In this document: one piece after another, positions 1 through 6,695 of the stretch
Layout of the letters: each line of letters begins with the position of its first letter
Numbering within the stretch: position 1 is the stretch's first letter
Origin: an uncultured Oscillospiraceae bacterium
Lineage (GTDB): Bacteria > Bacillota > Clostridia > Oscillospirales > Acutalibacteraceae
DNA: 8,608 bases
Reading direction: 5' to 3'
Assembly (NCBI GenBank): GCA_900552115.1
Contig: URYP01000090.1
Coordinates: forward strand, 1 to 8,608
Made by a program: the position numbers and the translations under genes
Notes under the pieces: model-generated
Database searches by the model: none
What the model was told of the DNA's origin: nothing
The model's input: the letters and a program-made list of their open reading frames with translations, nothing else

Positions 1-93
1 ACGTGCGAACAGGTTGAAGGCGAGGATGATGATCATCAGCAGCAGCGCCGTGCCGGCCAACGCCGGCAGCGACCCGTCCCCGGTGCCGGGATT
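1..93 (-). other. C-terminal cell-wall sorting signal, NPGTGD type
   Basis: Codons 1652-1657 of the giant protein read NPGTGD, after a low-complexity P/T/G-rich linker (residues ~1612-1651). A hydrophobic stretch follows (LPALAGTALLLMIIILAFNL), then FAR at the last visible codon. The order motif, membrane span, positive charge is that of sortase substrates. NPxTG is a variant of LPxTG seen in Clostridia. Only one basic residue is visible because the window ends here, so the tail and stop codon probably lie within a few codons to the left. Without sortase processing, the same segment would act as a simple membrane anchor. Confidence 0.7.
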
Positions 94-3000
94 CGGGCCA
101 GTAGCCTGGCCGTCCCCTTCCGGCTGCGTCGTCGTACCCGTTGTGGGAGCGGACGGGGTGGGCGCCGGCTTCGGATCGGTGGGGTTCGATGGATTTTCCT
201 CATCTGCGCCGGTATTGGCAATGGCAAAGAGCTTGCCGGAATCATTGACATAATACAAGACGCCGGCCGCATCCGCTACGACGCTGGCCATACAGTAGTT
301 CCAGTTTTCCTCAGCCGGGGTATACAGGGCCGCAGCGGTCGACGCCGGGTCACCGGATGTAAGAACATATACGGCGCCTGGTTCCGCGTTGGCCGTGAAA
401 TAGGCGTAAACTGTGCCGTCATAGCCGGTCGCCACCAGCGGAGCCGACTTGACATCGCCCGGCGCGGTCACTTTCTGAATGACCGCCAGAGTATCCAGAT
501 CAATTACCGCCAGCAAGCCGGCGTAATCGTCTGCTTCTGAAAGGCCGCCGCCCACATACACCCGGCCGTCATAAACGGTGGGGCTGCTGGTGCTGGAGGC
601 GGCAAAAGCCACGCTTTTGTGCCCGCTCAGGCGGCCATCCGTTACCGTCAAGGTATGGAGGCCGCCGTCGGTGGTCACCGCCAGCAGGGTATTGCCCGAG
701 GTGGCCAGGGTGGAGCGCACCGGCGCGCCCAGGTTAGCCGTATCGATCACCGCGCCGTTTTCCGCGTCCAGCGACGTAAGGATCCCATCGTCGCCGGCAA
801 TCAGCAGGGCCGCGCCTATTCTGGCCGCGCCGCTCCAGTAGTAACCGGCCTTTTCGTTCACATATTCCCAGATTACCCGGCCGGTAGCCGCGTCGATGCA
901 GCGGTAAACACCGTAATAGCTGCTCACCCAATCGGCGCAGGCGGTTCCCATATACAGGCGATCGCCGTCACCGGTCAGTGTGGTCAGCGCCTGGTGCGAA
1001 AGCGGACCATCCACCGACTCATAGGGAGCCGGCGCGTTTGTCAGCCACACCGTTTTCAGGGAATCCGCCGCCAGCGCCTGAAGGCTGCCGTCGGCCAGCG
1101 GAACCAGCACCCGGCCGCTGCTGTAAAGCGGGCGGCAGGTATAGCCAATGGCCCCGGCCAGCGCGCCTTTCGCTGTTACACGGCCGTCTTTGTCAAGAAC
1201 CACCAGATGAGTCCCCACGGCAATATACACGTGCTCACCAATCACCAGAGGCTCGGATACGGCGGTCATAAAGTCGTCGGCCTCCTTGAGCGTGGCCGCC
1301 CATTTCAGCTTGCTCTGGGCGGCGGTGCGCGGTGTCAGGGAGGCTGTCAGGCCGCCGTTATTACCGCGAAAACCACCCCACTGCGCCGTATAATCCGGAA
1401 GGGGTACCGAGGGATCGGGCGTAATCTCGTCGCCATCCACCCGGCCGTCGCTCATAAAGTCGTCGGTATAGAACCATAGGACGCGGTCGCCGTCTTTCAG
1501 GACATACGCATCCGCGTAGACACTGCCCAATTTGCCGTTTACCGCGTACATCCAGCCGCTGTTTGCGCCGCCCGCGCCGGCCTTCAGCGTTTGTCCGTCG
1601 GGCGTGGTGATCGCCGAGACATAAGCGCCGCCGGTATAGGTGTACCCGTTCTCATCCAGCATCTGCCGGAAAACATCCATAACCGTGGTTCCTTCTTCCA
1701 CGGAAAAAGCCGCGCCGTCGATCCAGGTGGGATAAAACACATGCTCATCCGGGCCGTGCGGGGTATCCCCCGTTAGGGTAAACGTGCCGTTTATTTTTTC
1801 CGGGGGCGTGGGCTGACCGCCTTTGCTGCCGATGACGGTTACCGTTGCCGAAACCGGCTGCCGGTAAAGCTTCTGGAAAGCGGCGTTATTCGGATACCGC
1901 ACAGCATATTTTTCATAGGTTGCGCTGGTTAGGCAGCTTGTGATTGTTACATCCTGCGAATAGGCGGGCTGTGTCAGCATCAGGCTTTCATGGGACAGCA
2001 CCGCCGCATTGCTGGAGTGGAACCGGTCCCACTGCTCAGAGGGATGCGATTCGTCAATGCTCACCGGTACGATACCGCCGCCCGTAAGCTCGTCCCGCGT
2101 ATAGTGCCAGGTCAGCGTGCCGTCGTTCCAAACCGCCTCCTGAAAGGCACTCAGGGAGGCGGTGATCTGTTTTGCGTCGACATTGGCGCCGCGGTTGAGG
2201 CCATCGAAATACGCGGCTTTTGCGGCCTCCATCAGCGCTGTCTCCCGATCGATTTCCGCCTGTGTGAGGGGTTTAATCGTCAGCGACAGGCGGGTGGTCA
2301 CCGCTACATCGACCAGTTTGTGCCGCATGGTAACGGTCAGGTTCACCCTTTTGTCCGCCTCGCCGGGCAGCGGGCGGTATACGTTTACTCGATAGCCGCT
2401 TATCACGGCGCTGTCTGCGTCGGACGTTACTGAAAAGGTATACTGATCGTACTGGGGCACTCCGGTATGGCTGGGAATGAGAAGCTGGATATCGTCCGTT
2501 ACCGCCTGCGGATCGATGGGGTCGCCGGTTTGCATGGCGGTAAGCTTATCGACAGTATAATGATCTTTCAGCGCGGTTTCCATCTGATCTCTCAGATCCG
2601 TGCTTTCCAGTGCTTTGACGAGTACCGTAAATGATTTTGAAGCGGAGATCGCCGGCTCGCCGCTGCTCGCGTACTGAAAGCTGAAGGTGGCCGTCAGCGT
2701 AACGGTCTGGTCTTCCAGGCCCCGCTTTACGCGGCCAATATAGGGATTAAACAGCGTCTCGGCCGTGCCCTGGCCGCTGCCGTCAACAGACAGAACCTTT
2801 GGATTGGAGGATTCCCATGAGATGAGCGACCATTTTTTGCCGTCCACGACTTTGGGGAGAATCAGGTCGCTTTCGACCGCATTTAGAGAGGCGTTCTCTC
2901 CCCGGACAGCGTCGTCGTCCACCTTACCGACAATCTCCCGGTCCAGCACGTCGCGCGCTTTGTCACCATCCCAATGGAGCACGGCGTTCACACCATATTC

Positions 3001-5046
3001 CGTCCAGGCCGCACCTTTTGATACCACAAAGGTCACAGGCGACGTGGCAAACCACAGCATGCTGGAACCGTTTGGATCGGCATAAAAATAAGTAATGCTG
3101 CCGTCTTTCGCTATATATTCGTCATCGCTCGACCCAATGCTCACCTGTGCGTCGCCGTAGCCACGGCTGTCCAGCGCCGCTTTGAGCATGGTCACCGCAT
3201 TGGTATCGGCGCCAAACGTGGGAACCAGCTTGTAATAACCGTCCGACAGCGCCCTAACCGCCGCTTCCACATAGTCCTGATCGCTGATGGCCTGCGCGGA
3301 ATAGACCGCAAAAGTAAAATCTTTGGTATCCTTTGCTTCACCGCACAAAACCGTGGCCGTCAGGGTAACGCTCACAATGCCGGACGTGGGGAGAGTGACC
3401 GCCCCGTTATCAGAGATAACATCCGCACGGCTGCTTTTCCACGTCACAGTGGCCGCGTACAGCCCGGATGTCGGCAGGGACAGCACCCCGCCTTCCTTGA
3501 TGGCCGCCGGGATATCCAGTGTCAGCGCGTCCAGGGCCTCCGCCACCTTCTGTACGTCCGACCGGTCGATGGCGTTGGTCGGCTGAGAAACGGCGGAGGA
3601 TGCCTCCGTACCGGTGGCCGCCACCCGCAGGATGCTGCCCACATACGACAAATCATCCGGAATGGAAAAAGCCGCCCCGGTTGCTCCGTCAATATTGGTG
3701 TAGGAGGCGCCTCCATCCTGTGACGCCTGCCACTGGTAAGATGGCTGCGTCGCCGCCTCGCCGTTTTCACCCACCGCGATAGCTGTCAGCGTTTCGCCGG
3801 CCTGGGCGGTTCCAGTAATACTCACGGCCGTCACCGGTACGGCGACCGGCTCCTCGCTTTCCAAAACCCAGGACGGCAGCGGGTAACCGCCGGGAACGGC
3901 CGCATACCGCATATCGTCTTCCACCGGCTTTACCGGAGCGCCATAGGACGATCCATCGTTTTGATTCAGCAGGCTGACAAAGCCCGGCGCTTTCATTTGC
4001 TGCGCTGTCACCGCCTGCGGCGCTTCACTGGGCTCGTCCGACAAATAATAGCTATCGGCAGCCGTCAGCGAAGTCGGCGCATGGGCATATAGATAACCGA
4101 AGTTGTTGCACCCGTTCGGGTTATTCTCCGTTATCGGATTGGTATAGGACACCGCGCCGGTGTTGAGGTTGTTGAACGCCGTTTTGGCTTTGCTCCCGGA
4201 ACACTGGCCGATGATGCCGCCGACATAAAAATTGCCGTAGGCCTGCTGGCTGTTCGACACGACCGCTCCGGCGTTGACACAGTTGTACAGGCCGCCTTTG
4301 TCCAGTTGACCGACAATACCGCCCACATTGGTATTATCCGTCACATGGCCCACTGTAACGTCGCCATCGTTGACACAGCCAGCCACTCGGCCATCCGTCT
4401 GATAGCCTGTGATGCCGCCCGTCTGTTTCAGCGCCGTCACCCGGCCGCTGTTGCGGCAGTTCAGTATATCGTTGCTGTTTTGTCCCGCAATGCCACCCAC
4501 TTTGGACGCGTTGCCCGCCTTAGGCGCTGTTCCCGATACGCTTGCCCGATTGACACAGCGGGATATCGTACCCTTATTCCAGCCGACGACGCCGCCGACA
4601 AAAGGTGAGCTGGAGGAAACTGCGCCCTCCACCGTCAGGTTGCAGACCGTCCCGGCCTCCCCCACACTACCGAAAAGGCCTTGACGGGGGGCGGCCGAAT
4701 GGATGTACAGGCCGGTTATTTTATGCCCCTGCCCGTCGAATCTGCCGACATAATCGTTGCCGTAGTCGTATCCGCCGATCGGCGTCCACGGCTGATTGTT
4801 TAAATCAATATCCGCCGTCAGGATAACGTTGAAGGCCGTCTGGCCGCCGGCCTGGTTGATCTGCCCGGCCAGCCAGGCGAGCTGGGACGGCGTGGAAACG
4901 GCATACACGCCGTCAGCGTCCGGCGCTACCGCCTGTGTAGTTTTTCCATCCCATGCCGGTTCAGACGCCAAGGACAGCGGAACAGCCGCCGCCAGCAGTG
5001 TCAGGACAGCCCACAGGGCGATCAGCCGATGCGTTATTTTTTTCAT
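1..5046 (-). CDS. Giant surface protein: GLUG repeats, Ig-like modules, DUF4430 and PQQ-type propeller; predicted cobalamin-binding (C-terminal edge cut)
   Basis: The frame is open for 1,682 codons from ATG 5046-5044 to the left edge, with no in-frame stop; the stop codon is not visible. A strong Shine-Dalgarno GAGGAGG lies about 7 nt upstream. Residues 1-27 form a signal peptide (KK, hydrophobic core, then PLSLASE). Residues ~57-115 are a GLUG-leader region (ADIDL, WTPIGG, FDGQGHKITGLYI) and ~123-320 hold five or six GLUG repeats (VGGIVGQ type). About 403-495 is an Ig-like module (YQWQASQDGG, ILRVAATG). About 496-585 and ~700-815 resemble atypical bacterial Ig domains (TVTWKSSRADVISDNG, ISWESSNPKVLSVDG). 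Residues ~825-1075 are unassigned. About 1085-1200 is DUF4430, with SGWMYAVNGK and KDGDRVLWFYTDDF; this family is related to the C-terminal domain of transcobalamin and intrinsic factor. About 1223-1611 is a PQQ-like propeller (IDAATGRVIWEYV, YDGRVYVGGG). A P/T-rich linker and NPGTGD anchor follow. B12 binding is inferred from DUF4430 plus the upstream cobalamin riboswitch. Confidence 0.93.
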   Translation of the reverse strand, partial: MKKITHRLIALWAVLTLLAAAVPLSLASEPAWDGKTTQAVAPDADGVYAVSTPSQLAWLAGQINQAGGQTAFNVILTADIDLNNQPWTPIGGYDYGNDYVGRFDGQGHKITGLYIHSAAPRQGLFGSVGEAGTVCNLTVEGAVSSSSPFVGGVVGWNKGTISRCVNRASVSGTAPKAGNASKVGGIAGQNSNDILNCRNSGRVTALKQTGGITGYQTDGRVAGCVNDGDVTVGHVTDNTNVGGIVGQLDKGGLYNCVNAGAVVSNSQQAYGNFYVGGIIGQCSGSKAKTAFNNLNTGAVSYTNPITENNPNGCNNFGYLYAHAPTSLTAADSYYLSDEPSEAPQAVTAQQMKAPGFVSLLNQNDGSSYGAPVKPVEDDMRYAAVPGGYPLPSWVLESEEPVAVPVTAVSITGTAQAGETLTAIAVGENGEAATQPSYQWQASQDGGASYTNIDGATGAAFSIPDDLSYVGSILRVAATGTEASSAVSQPTNAIDRSDVQKVAEALDALTLDIPAAIKEGGVLSLPTSGLYAATVTWKSSRADVISDNGAVTLPTSGIVSVTLTATVLCGEAKDTKDFTFAVYSAQAISDQDYVEAAVRALSDGYYKLVPTFGADTNAVTMLKAALDSRGYGDAQVSIGSSDDEYIAKDGSITYFYADPNGSSMLWFATSPVTFVVSKGAAWTEYGVNAVLHWDGDKARDVLDREIVGKVDDDAVRGENASLNAVESDLILPKVVDGKKWSLISWESSNPKVLSVDGSGQGTAETLFNPYIGRVKRGLEDQTVTLTATFSFQYASSGEPAISASKSFTVLVKALESTDLRDQMETALKDHYTVDKLTAMQTGDPIDPQAVTDDIQLLIPSHTGVPQYDQYTFSVTSDADSAVISGYRVNVYRPLPGEADKRVNLTVTMRHKLVDVAVTTRLSLTIKPLTQAEIDRETALMEAAKAAYFDGLNRGANVDAKQITASLSAFQEAVWNDGTLTWHYTRDELTGGGIVPVSIDESHPSEQWDRFHSSNAAVLSHESLMLTQPAYSQDVTITSCLTSATYEKYAVRYPNNAAFQKLYRQPVSATVTVIGSKGGQPTPPEKINGTFTLTGDTPHGPDEHVFYPTWIDGAAFSVEEGTTVMDVFRQMLDENGYTYTGGAYVSAITTPDGQTLKAGAGGANSGWMYAVNGKLGSVYADAYVLKDGDRVLWFYTDDFMSDGRVDGDEITPDPSVPLPDYTAQWGGFRGNNGGLTASLTPRTAAQSKLKWAATLKEADDFMTAVSEPLVIGEHVYIAVGTHLVVLDKDGRVTAKGALAGAIGYTCRPLYSSGRVLVPLADGSLQALAADSLKTVWLTNAPAPYESVDGPLSHQALTTLTGDGDRLYMGTACADWVSSYYGVYRCIDAATGRVIWEYVNEKAGYYWSGAARIGAALLIAGDDGILTSLDAENGAVIDTANLGAPVRSTLATSGNTLLAVTTDGGLHTLTVTDGRLSGHKSVAFAASSTSSPTVYDGRVYVGGGLSEADDYAGLLAVIDLDTLAVIQKVTAPGDVKSAPLVATGYDGTVYAYFTANAEPGAVYVLTSGDPASTAAALYTPAEENWNYCMASVVADAAGVLYYVNDSGKLFAIANTGADEENPSNPTDPKPAPTPSAPTTGTTTQPEGDGQATGPNPGTGDGSLPALAGTALLLMIIILAFNLFAR
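1452..1794 (-). other. DUF4430 (transcobalamin C-terminal-like) domain of the giant protein
   Basis: Residues ~1085-1199 start with INGTFTLTGDT and continue through FSVEEGTTVMDVFRQMLDENG, a strand-helix pattern. They end with the family's most recognisable part: GGANSGWMYAVNGK, then KDGDRVLWFYTDD. From family knowledge, DUF4430 is structurally related to the beta domain of mammalian intrinsic factor and transcobalamin, which caps bound cobalamin. Only this half is present: no alpha6-alpha6 barrel partner is visible in the protein, so any ligand grip would need another surface, such as the adjacent propeller, or a partner protein. Assignment is by motif recognition. Confidence 0.75.
4081..4680 (-). 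repeat. GLUG-type protein repeats in the giant surface protein
   Basis: Residues ~123-322 carry a degenerate repeat with core VGG[IV][VAI]G followed by a G-x-[IL]-x-x-C-x-N-x-G-x-V segment. Cores are visible at residues 123-129 (GLFGSVG), 150-155, 183-188, 209-214, 241-246 and 275-280. The preceding ADIDL / WTPIGG / FDGQGHKITGLYI segment is the usual lead-in to GLUG arrays, which probably fold as a beta-helix or beta-solenoid in surface proteins of gut bacteria. The conserved cysteines within several repeats (NCVN, GCVN, RCVN, NCRN) are notable for an extracellular protein. The repeats are diverged at DNA level, so recent slippage is unlikely. Confidence 0.75.
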
Positions 5047-5291
5047 AGGGTTTCCTCCTCGTTCTTCTCGTTTGCCCGCTTCTGCCGCGTCTTACGCGGA
5101 TGAGGCCCGGCCGCCTTTCGGACGGCAGCCGTTTTAAGGCCCGCCTTTTCAAGAGCGCGGGGCCAAGGGCCGAGCGCGTTTTTGATACGACAAACCACGT
5201 CCGGGTCAAAATCGCTCTTGACGGGGAGCCTGTCCAGCTCCTCGGCGCGTTTTTGCAGCAGGGCCGCCGCCCATACACCGGAATCCGCCAT
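5043..5291 (-). CDS. Small protein with one homing-endonuclease-associated (HNH) repeat, first gene of the riboswitch operon
   Basis: This is an 82-residue cytoplasmic protein with no signal peptide or membrane span. Residues ~7-53 match the HNH-repeat pattern (homing endonuclease associated repeat, Pfam HNH_repeat): a helix with LLQKRAEELDRLP, then DFDPD, then the signature I-K-x-x-x-G-x-W-x-x-A-L-x-x-A-G-L (GPWPRALEKAGLK). Residues ~54-82 are a charged, basic then acidic tail. The ATG at 5291 is chosen because GGGGGAG sits 8 nt upstream. A GTG at 5312 would be in frame but lies just after the terminator U-tract and has no ribosome site. Its TGA overlaps the ATG of the giant gene (ATGA), and that gene's GAGGAGG site lies within the EEE codons, so translation is probably coupled. 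The repeat is thought to bind DNA in endonucleases and regulators; there is no nuclease motif here. Function is unknown. Confidence 0.78.
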   Translation of the reverse strand: MADSGVWAAALLQKRAEELDRLPVKSDFDPDVVCRIKNALGPWPRALEKAGLKTAAVRKAAGPHPRKTRQKRANEKNEEETL

Positions 5292-5317
5292 CGCTCGCTC
5301 TCCCCCTTTCACGGCAT

Positions 5318-5347
5318 AAAAAAAGCCCTCCCGGCAGGCGGGAGAGC
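5318..5347 (-). terminator. Intrinsic terminator in the riboswitch leader (expression platform)
   Basis: Read on the minus strand: GCTCTCCCG, loop CCTGC, CGGGAGGGC, followed by seven T. The stem has 9 bp with a single G-U pair. It lies about 110 nt after the cobalamin aptamer and ends 26 nt before the ATG of the first gene. This is the layout of a leader terminator whose formation is favoured by ligand binding. No clear antiterminator strand pairing with GCTCTCCCG was found by eye, so the switching partner remains undefined. Confidence 0.88.
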
Positions 5348-5370
5348 ACAGCGATCAAGACACAAAGAGA

Positions 5371-5406
5371 AACACCCGGGCGATGCAGACAGCGGCCGCC
5401 GGGTTT
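5371..5406 (-). other. Second hairpin between aptamer and terminator
   Basis: On the transcript, CCCGG at 5403-5399 can pair with CCGGG at 5379-5375, extended by A-U pairs on the outside and GC pairs inside across a bulge. The loop contains a GCGGCCGC palindrome. Its place between the B12 box and the terminator makes it a candidate part of the expression platform. Whether it competes with the terminator or the aptamer P1 stem cannot be settled by eye. Confidence 0.4.
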
Positions 5407-5460
5407 CCCCTTAGTTCTCCATCGGCTGCACTCTTCCACGCCCAAGACAAACAACGCAAC

Positions 5461-5658
5461 AACACACAGCAGGTCTCCTGACTTATGACGCGGGACGCTA
5501 CCGTCCCACTAGGCCGCCTTCTCAGGACAGGGCAATTGCTTGCCGTTTCCCAATGGCATCTGGCCTTTTCACGTCAATTACAGTAATGGCGGTTGTGCCG
5601 GATTCGAACCGGCTTCCCTTTTCATCTACTCAGTCTACAACTTTTCAAACCGTATGTT
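5461..5658 (-). ncRNA. Cobalamin riboswitch (B12 element)
   Basis: All core elements appear in order on the minus strand. The 5' P1 strand AACATAC (5658-5652) is followed by GGT. Next come AGGGAA (around 5619-5614), GCCGGTTCGAATCCGGC (5613-5597), CCGCCATTACTGTAA (core CnGCnACTGT, 5593-5579) and finally the B12 box AGTCAGGAGACCTGC (5483-5469). P1 closes with GTGTGTT (5467-5461), giving 7 bp with one G-U pair. Extra stems fit the family: GGCAA/TTGCC at 5531-5544, GGGACG/CGTCCC at 5492-5507 and GGC/GCC at 5555-5565. It matches the Rfam Cobalamin (RF00174) type, which binds adenosyl- or other cobalamins and represses expression when bound. It precedes the terminator and the two-gene minus-strand operon, whose giant product carries a transcobalamin-like domain. 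Confidence 0.95.
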
Positions 5659-5683
5659 TCATGGTGTTTATTCAGTTTTCGTC

Positions 5684-6613
5684 CTATTTTAGCATATTCC
5701 GCTTTTCAGCGCAACCCATATTTTCCCCGTTTTGCCCCAGCAGCGCGTGGAAAGCCTCGCCGGCGGCGGAAAGCGGATGCCGGCGATCCCGCAGGAAACA
5801 GATGTGGCGTGGAGGAATCCTTTGGGCAAGCCGCACCTTAAAAATCTCCCCCGTTGTGAGGAACGGCCGGGCAAATTCACCCGGCACAAACCCAATCCCC
5901 AAATTGCTGCGCACTAGCGGCACAATCAGATCCGTCGTGGCCAATTCGATATTGGGATCCAGCGGTATTCCGTTTTCCAGAAAAATCTGTTCCCAATACC
6001 TCCGGCTGGTGGTGTGCTTTTCCAGGCAGATCAACGGATATGCCGCCAAAGCGGCCACATCCGTTTCCACCCCTTTCAGCTCCTCAAAGACCTGCCCCGC
6101 AACGGCGATATCCTGGAAAGATGCCAGTGGGAGCCATTCCAGATCGGGATCCTCCTCGATTGGGGAAATGACGATGGCAAAATCGATTAGGTTTTCTTTC
6201 AGGGCCGCGGCTGCACGTGGAGTAGACATGTTGGATATGCGCATCCGGATTTGGGGATATTCCTGCCGGAACCGCCGCAGATAAGGGAGGAGAAAATGAT
6301 GCAGCGTCATTTCGCTGGCGCCGATGCGCACAACACCGCTTTTTAACATCCGGTCGTTGCGCAGTTCCTCCTCCGCTTTATCGATGTGGTCAAACGCCGT
6401 TTCCAAATGGCGATACAGCTTTTCCGCTTCCGGCGTCAACCGGACGCCGCTTTTGGACCGTACAAAGAGGGAGCAGTGCAGTTCCCGCTCCAGCTGCTGG
6501 ATATAGCGGCTGACGCTCGGCTGCGACAAAAACAATGTCCTTGCCGCCGCTGTCATATTCTGCAGCTTGGCTACAGTAAAAAATACCCGATAATGTTCCA
6601 GTGGTATCGACAT
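5684..6613 (-). CDS. LysR-family transcriptional regulator
   Basis: A 309-residue protein, normal length for the family. Residues 1-60 are the winged helix-turn-helix (MSIPLEHYRVFFTVAKLQN, then MTAAARTLFLSQPSVSRYIQQLE, FVRSKSGVRLTPEAEKLY). A linker helix follows (AFDHIDKAEEELRN). Residues ~90-300 are the type-2 periplasmic-binding-protein effector domain (VVRIGASEMTLHHFLLPYL, DFAIVISPIEEDPDLEWLPL, VRSNLGIGFVPGEFA). The start at 6613 is preferred because it fits the family N-terminus and has GGGGG about 7 nt upstream; ATGs at 6652 and 6631 would add a non-conserved extension. It is divergent from the MATE exporter, and LysR regulators usually control the divergent neighbour and themselves. The effector is unknown. 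The final codons contain the promoter of the next operon. Confidence 0.93.
   Translation of the reverse strand: MSIPLEHYRVFFTVAKLQNMTAAARTLFLSQPSVSRYIQQLERELHCSLFVRSKSGVRLTPEAEKLYRHLETAFDHIDKAEEELRNDRMLKSGVVRIGASEMTLHHFLLPYLRRFRQEYPQIRMRISNMSTPRAAAALKENLIDFAIVISPIEEDPDLEWLPLASFQDIAVAGQVFEELKGVETDVAALAAYPLICLEKHTTSRRYWEQIFLENGIPLDPNIELATTDLIVPLVRSNLGIGFVPGEFARPFLTTGEIFKVRLAQRIPPRHICFLRDRRHPLSAAGEAFHALLGQNGENMGCAEKRNMLK
5686..5714 (-). promoter_or_regulatory. Promoter of the riboswitch operon, inside the lysR 3' end
   Basis: Minus-strand -35 TTGCGC (5714-5709), a 17-bp spacer and -10 TAAAAT (5691-5686) precede the riboswitch. The expected start near 5679 gives a short leader before P1 at 5658. 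The -10 box overlaps the last two codons and the stop of lysR, so operon transcription can start without lysR transcription. No terminator separates the two, so lysR readthrough would also enter the riboswitch. Confidence 0.6.
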
Positions 6614-6625
6614 GTCGCAACCCCC

Positions 6626-6681
6626 ATCCATATCATTTACGCATGGATACAATCAAAATATGGCATTTTACGAATGGATAC
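6626..6681. promoter_or_regulatory. Probable LysR operator: T-N11-A dyad plus phased third half-site
   Basis: ATCCAT (6626-6631) and ATGGAT (6643-6648) form a dyad separated by exactly 11 bp, which fits the LysR-type T-N11-A rule. A second ATGGAT lies at 6674-6679. It is part of a 12-bp direct repeat with one mismatch (ACGCATGGATAC at 6639-6650, ACGAATGGATAC at 6670-6681) spaced 31 bp apart, about three helical turns. The distal dyad would be the recognition site, next to the lysR start. The proximal half-site sits between the -35 and -10 of the exporter promoter, as an activation or repression site would. Confidence 0.65.
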
Positions 6682-6695
6682 GCCTGTAGTATACT
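6667..6695 (+). promoter_or_regulatory. Promoter of the MATE exporter gene
   Basis: A -35-like TTTACG (6667-6672), a 17-bp spacer and -10 TATACT (6690-6695) lie 47 bp before the exporter ATG. The -10 is within the 10-bp palindrome TAGTATACTA (6687-6696). The weak -35 overlaps the proximal LysR half-site, consistent with a promoter that depends on its regulator. Confidence 0.55.

Noticed and set aside
619..2433. Several plus-strand open frames (for example 619-1479 and 1990-2433)
   Set aside because: They lie opposite the 1,682-codon signal-to-anchor gene, which has recognisable domains throughout. The plus frames have Pro/Arg/His-rich composition typical of shadows in GC-rich DNA.
5292..5312. 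GTG at 5312 as the start of the small HNH-repeat gene
   Set aside because: It lies just after the terminator U-tract with no ribosome site. The GGGGGAG within this stretch is spaced properly for ATG 5291.
5392..5399. GCGGCCGC palindrome as a protein binding site
   Set aside because: It is a short GC palindrome in GC-rich DNA, within a leader hairpin, with no further support.
5597..5613. T-arm-like GCCGGTTCGAATCCGGC suggesting a tRNA on the minus strand
   Set aside because: No acceptor, D or anticodon arms surround it. It is the P5-type stem of the cobalamin riboswitch, lying between the GGGAA box and the CnGCnACTGT core.
5553..6284. 243-codon plus-strand open frame opposite lysR
   Set aside because: It is antisense to a clear LysR gene and covers the riboswitch. 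It has no ribosome site and no recognisable family; its openness comes from the codon bias of lysR.
6614..6652. Upstream ATG giving LysR a 13-residue N-terminal extension
   Set aside because: The extension would be unlike the family N-terminus and would cover the operator dyad. ATG 6613 has its own ribosome site.
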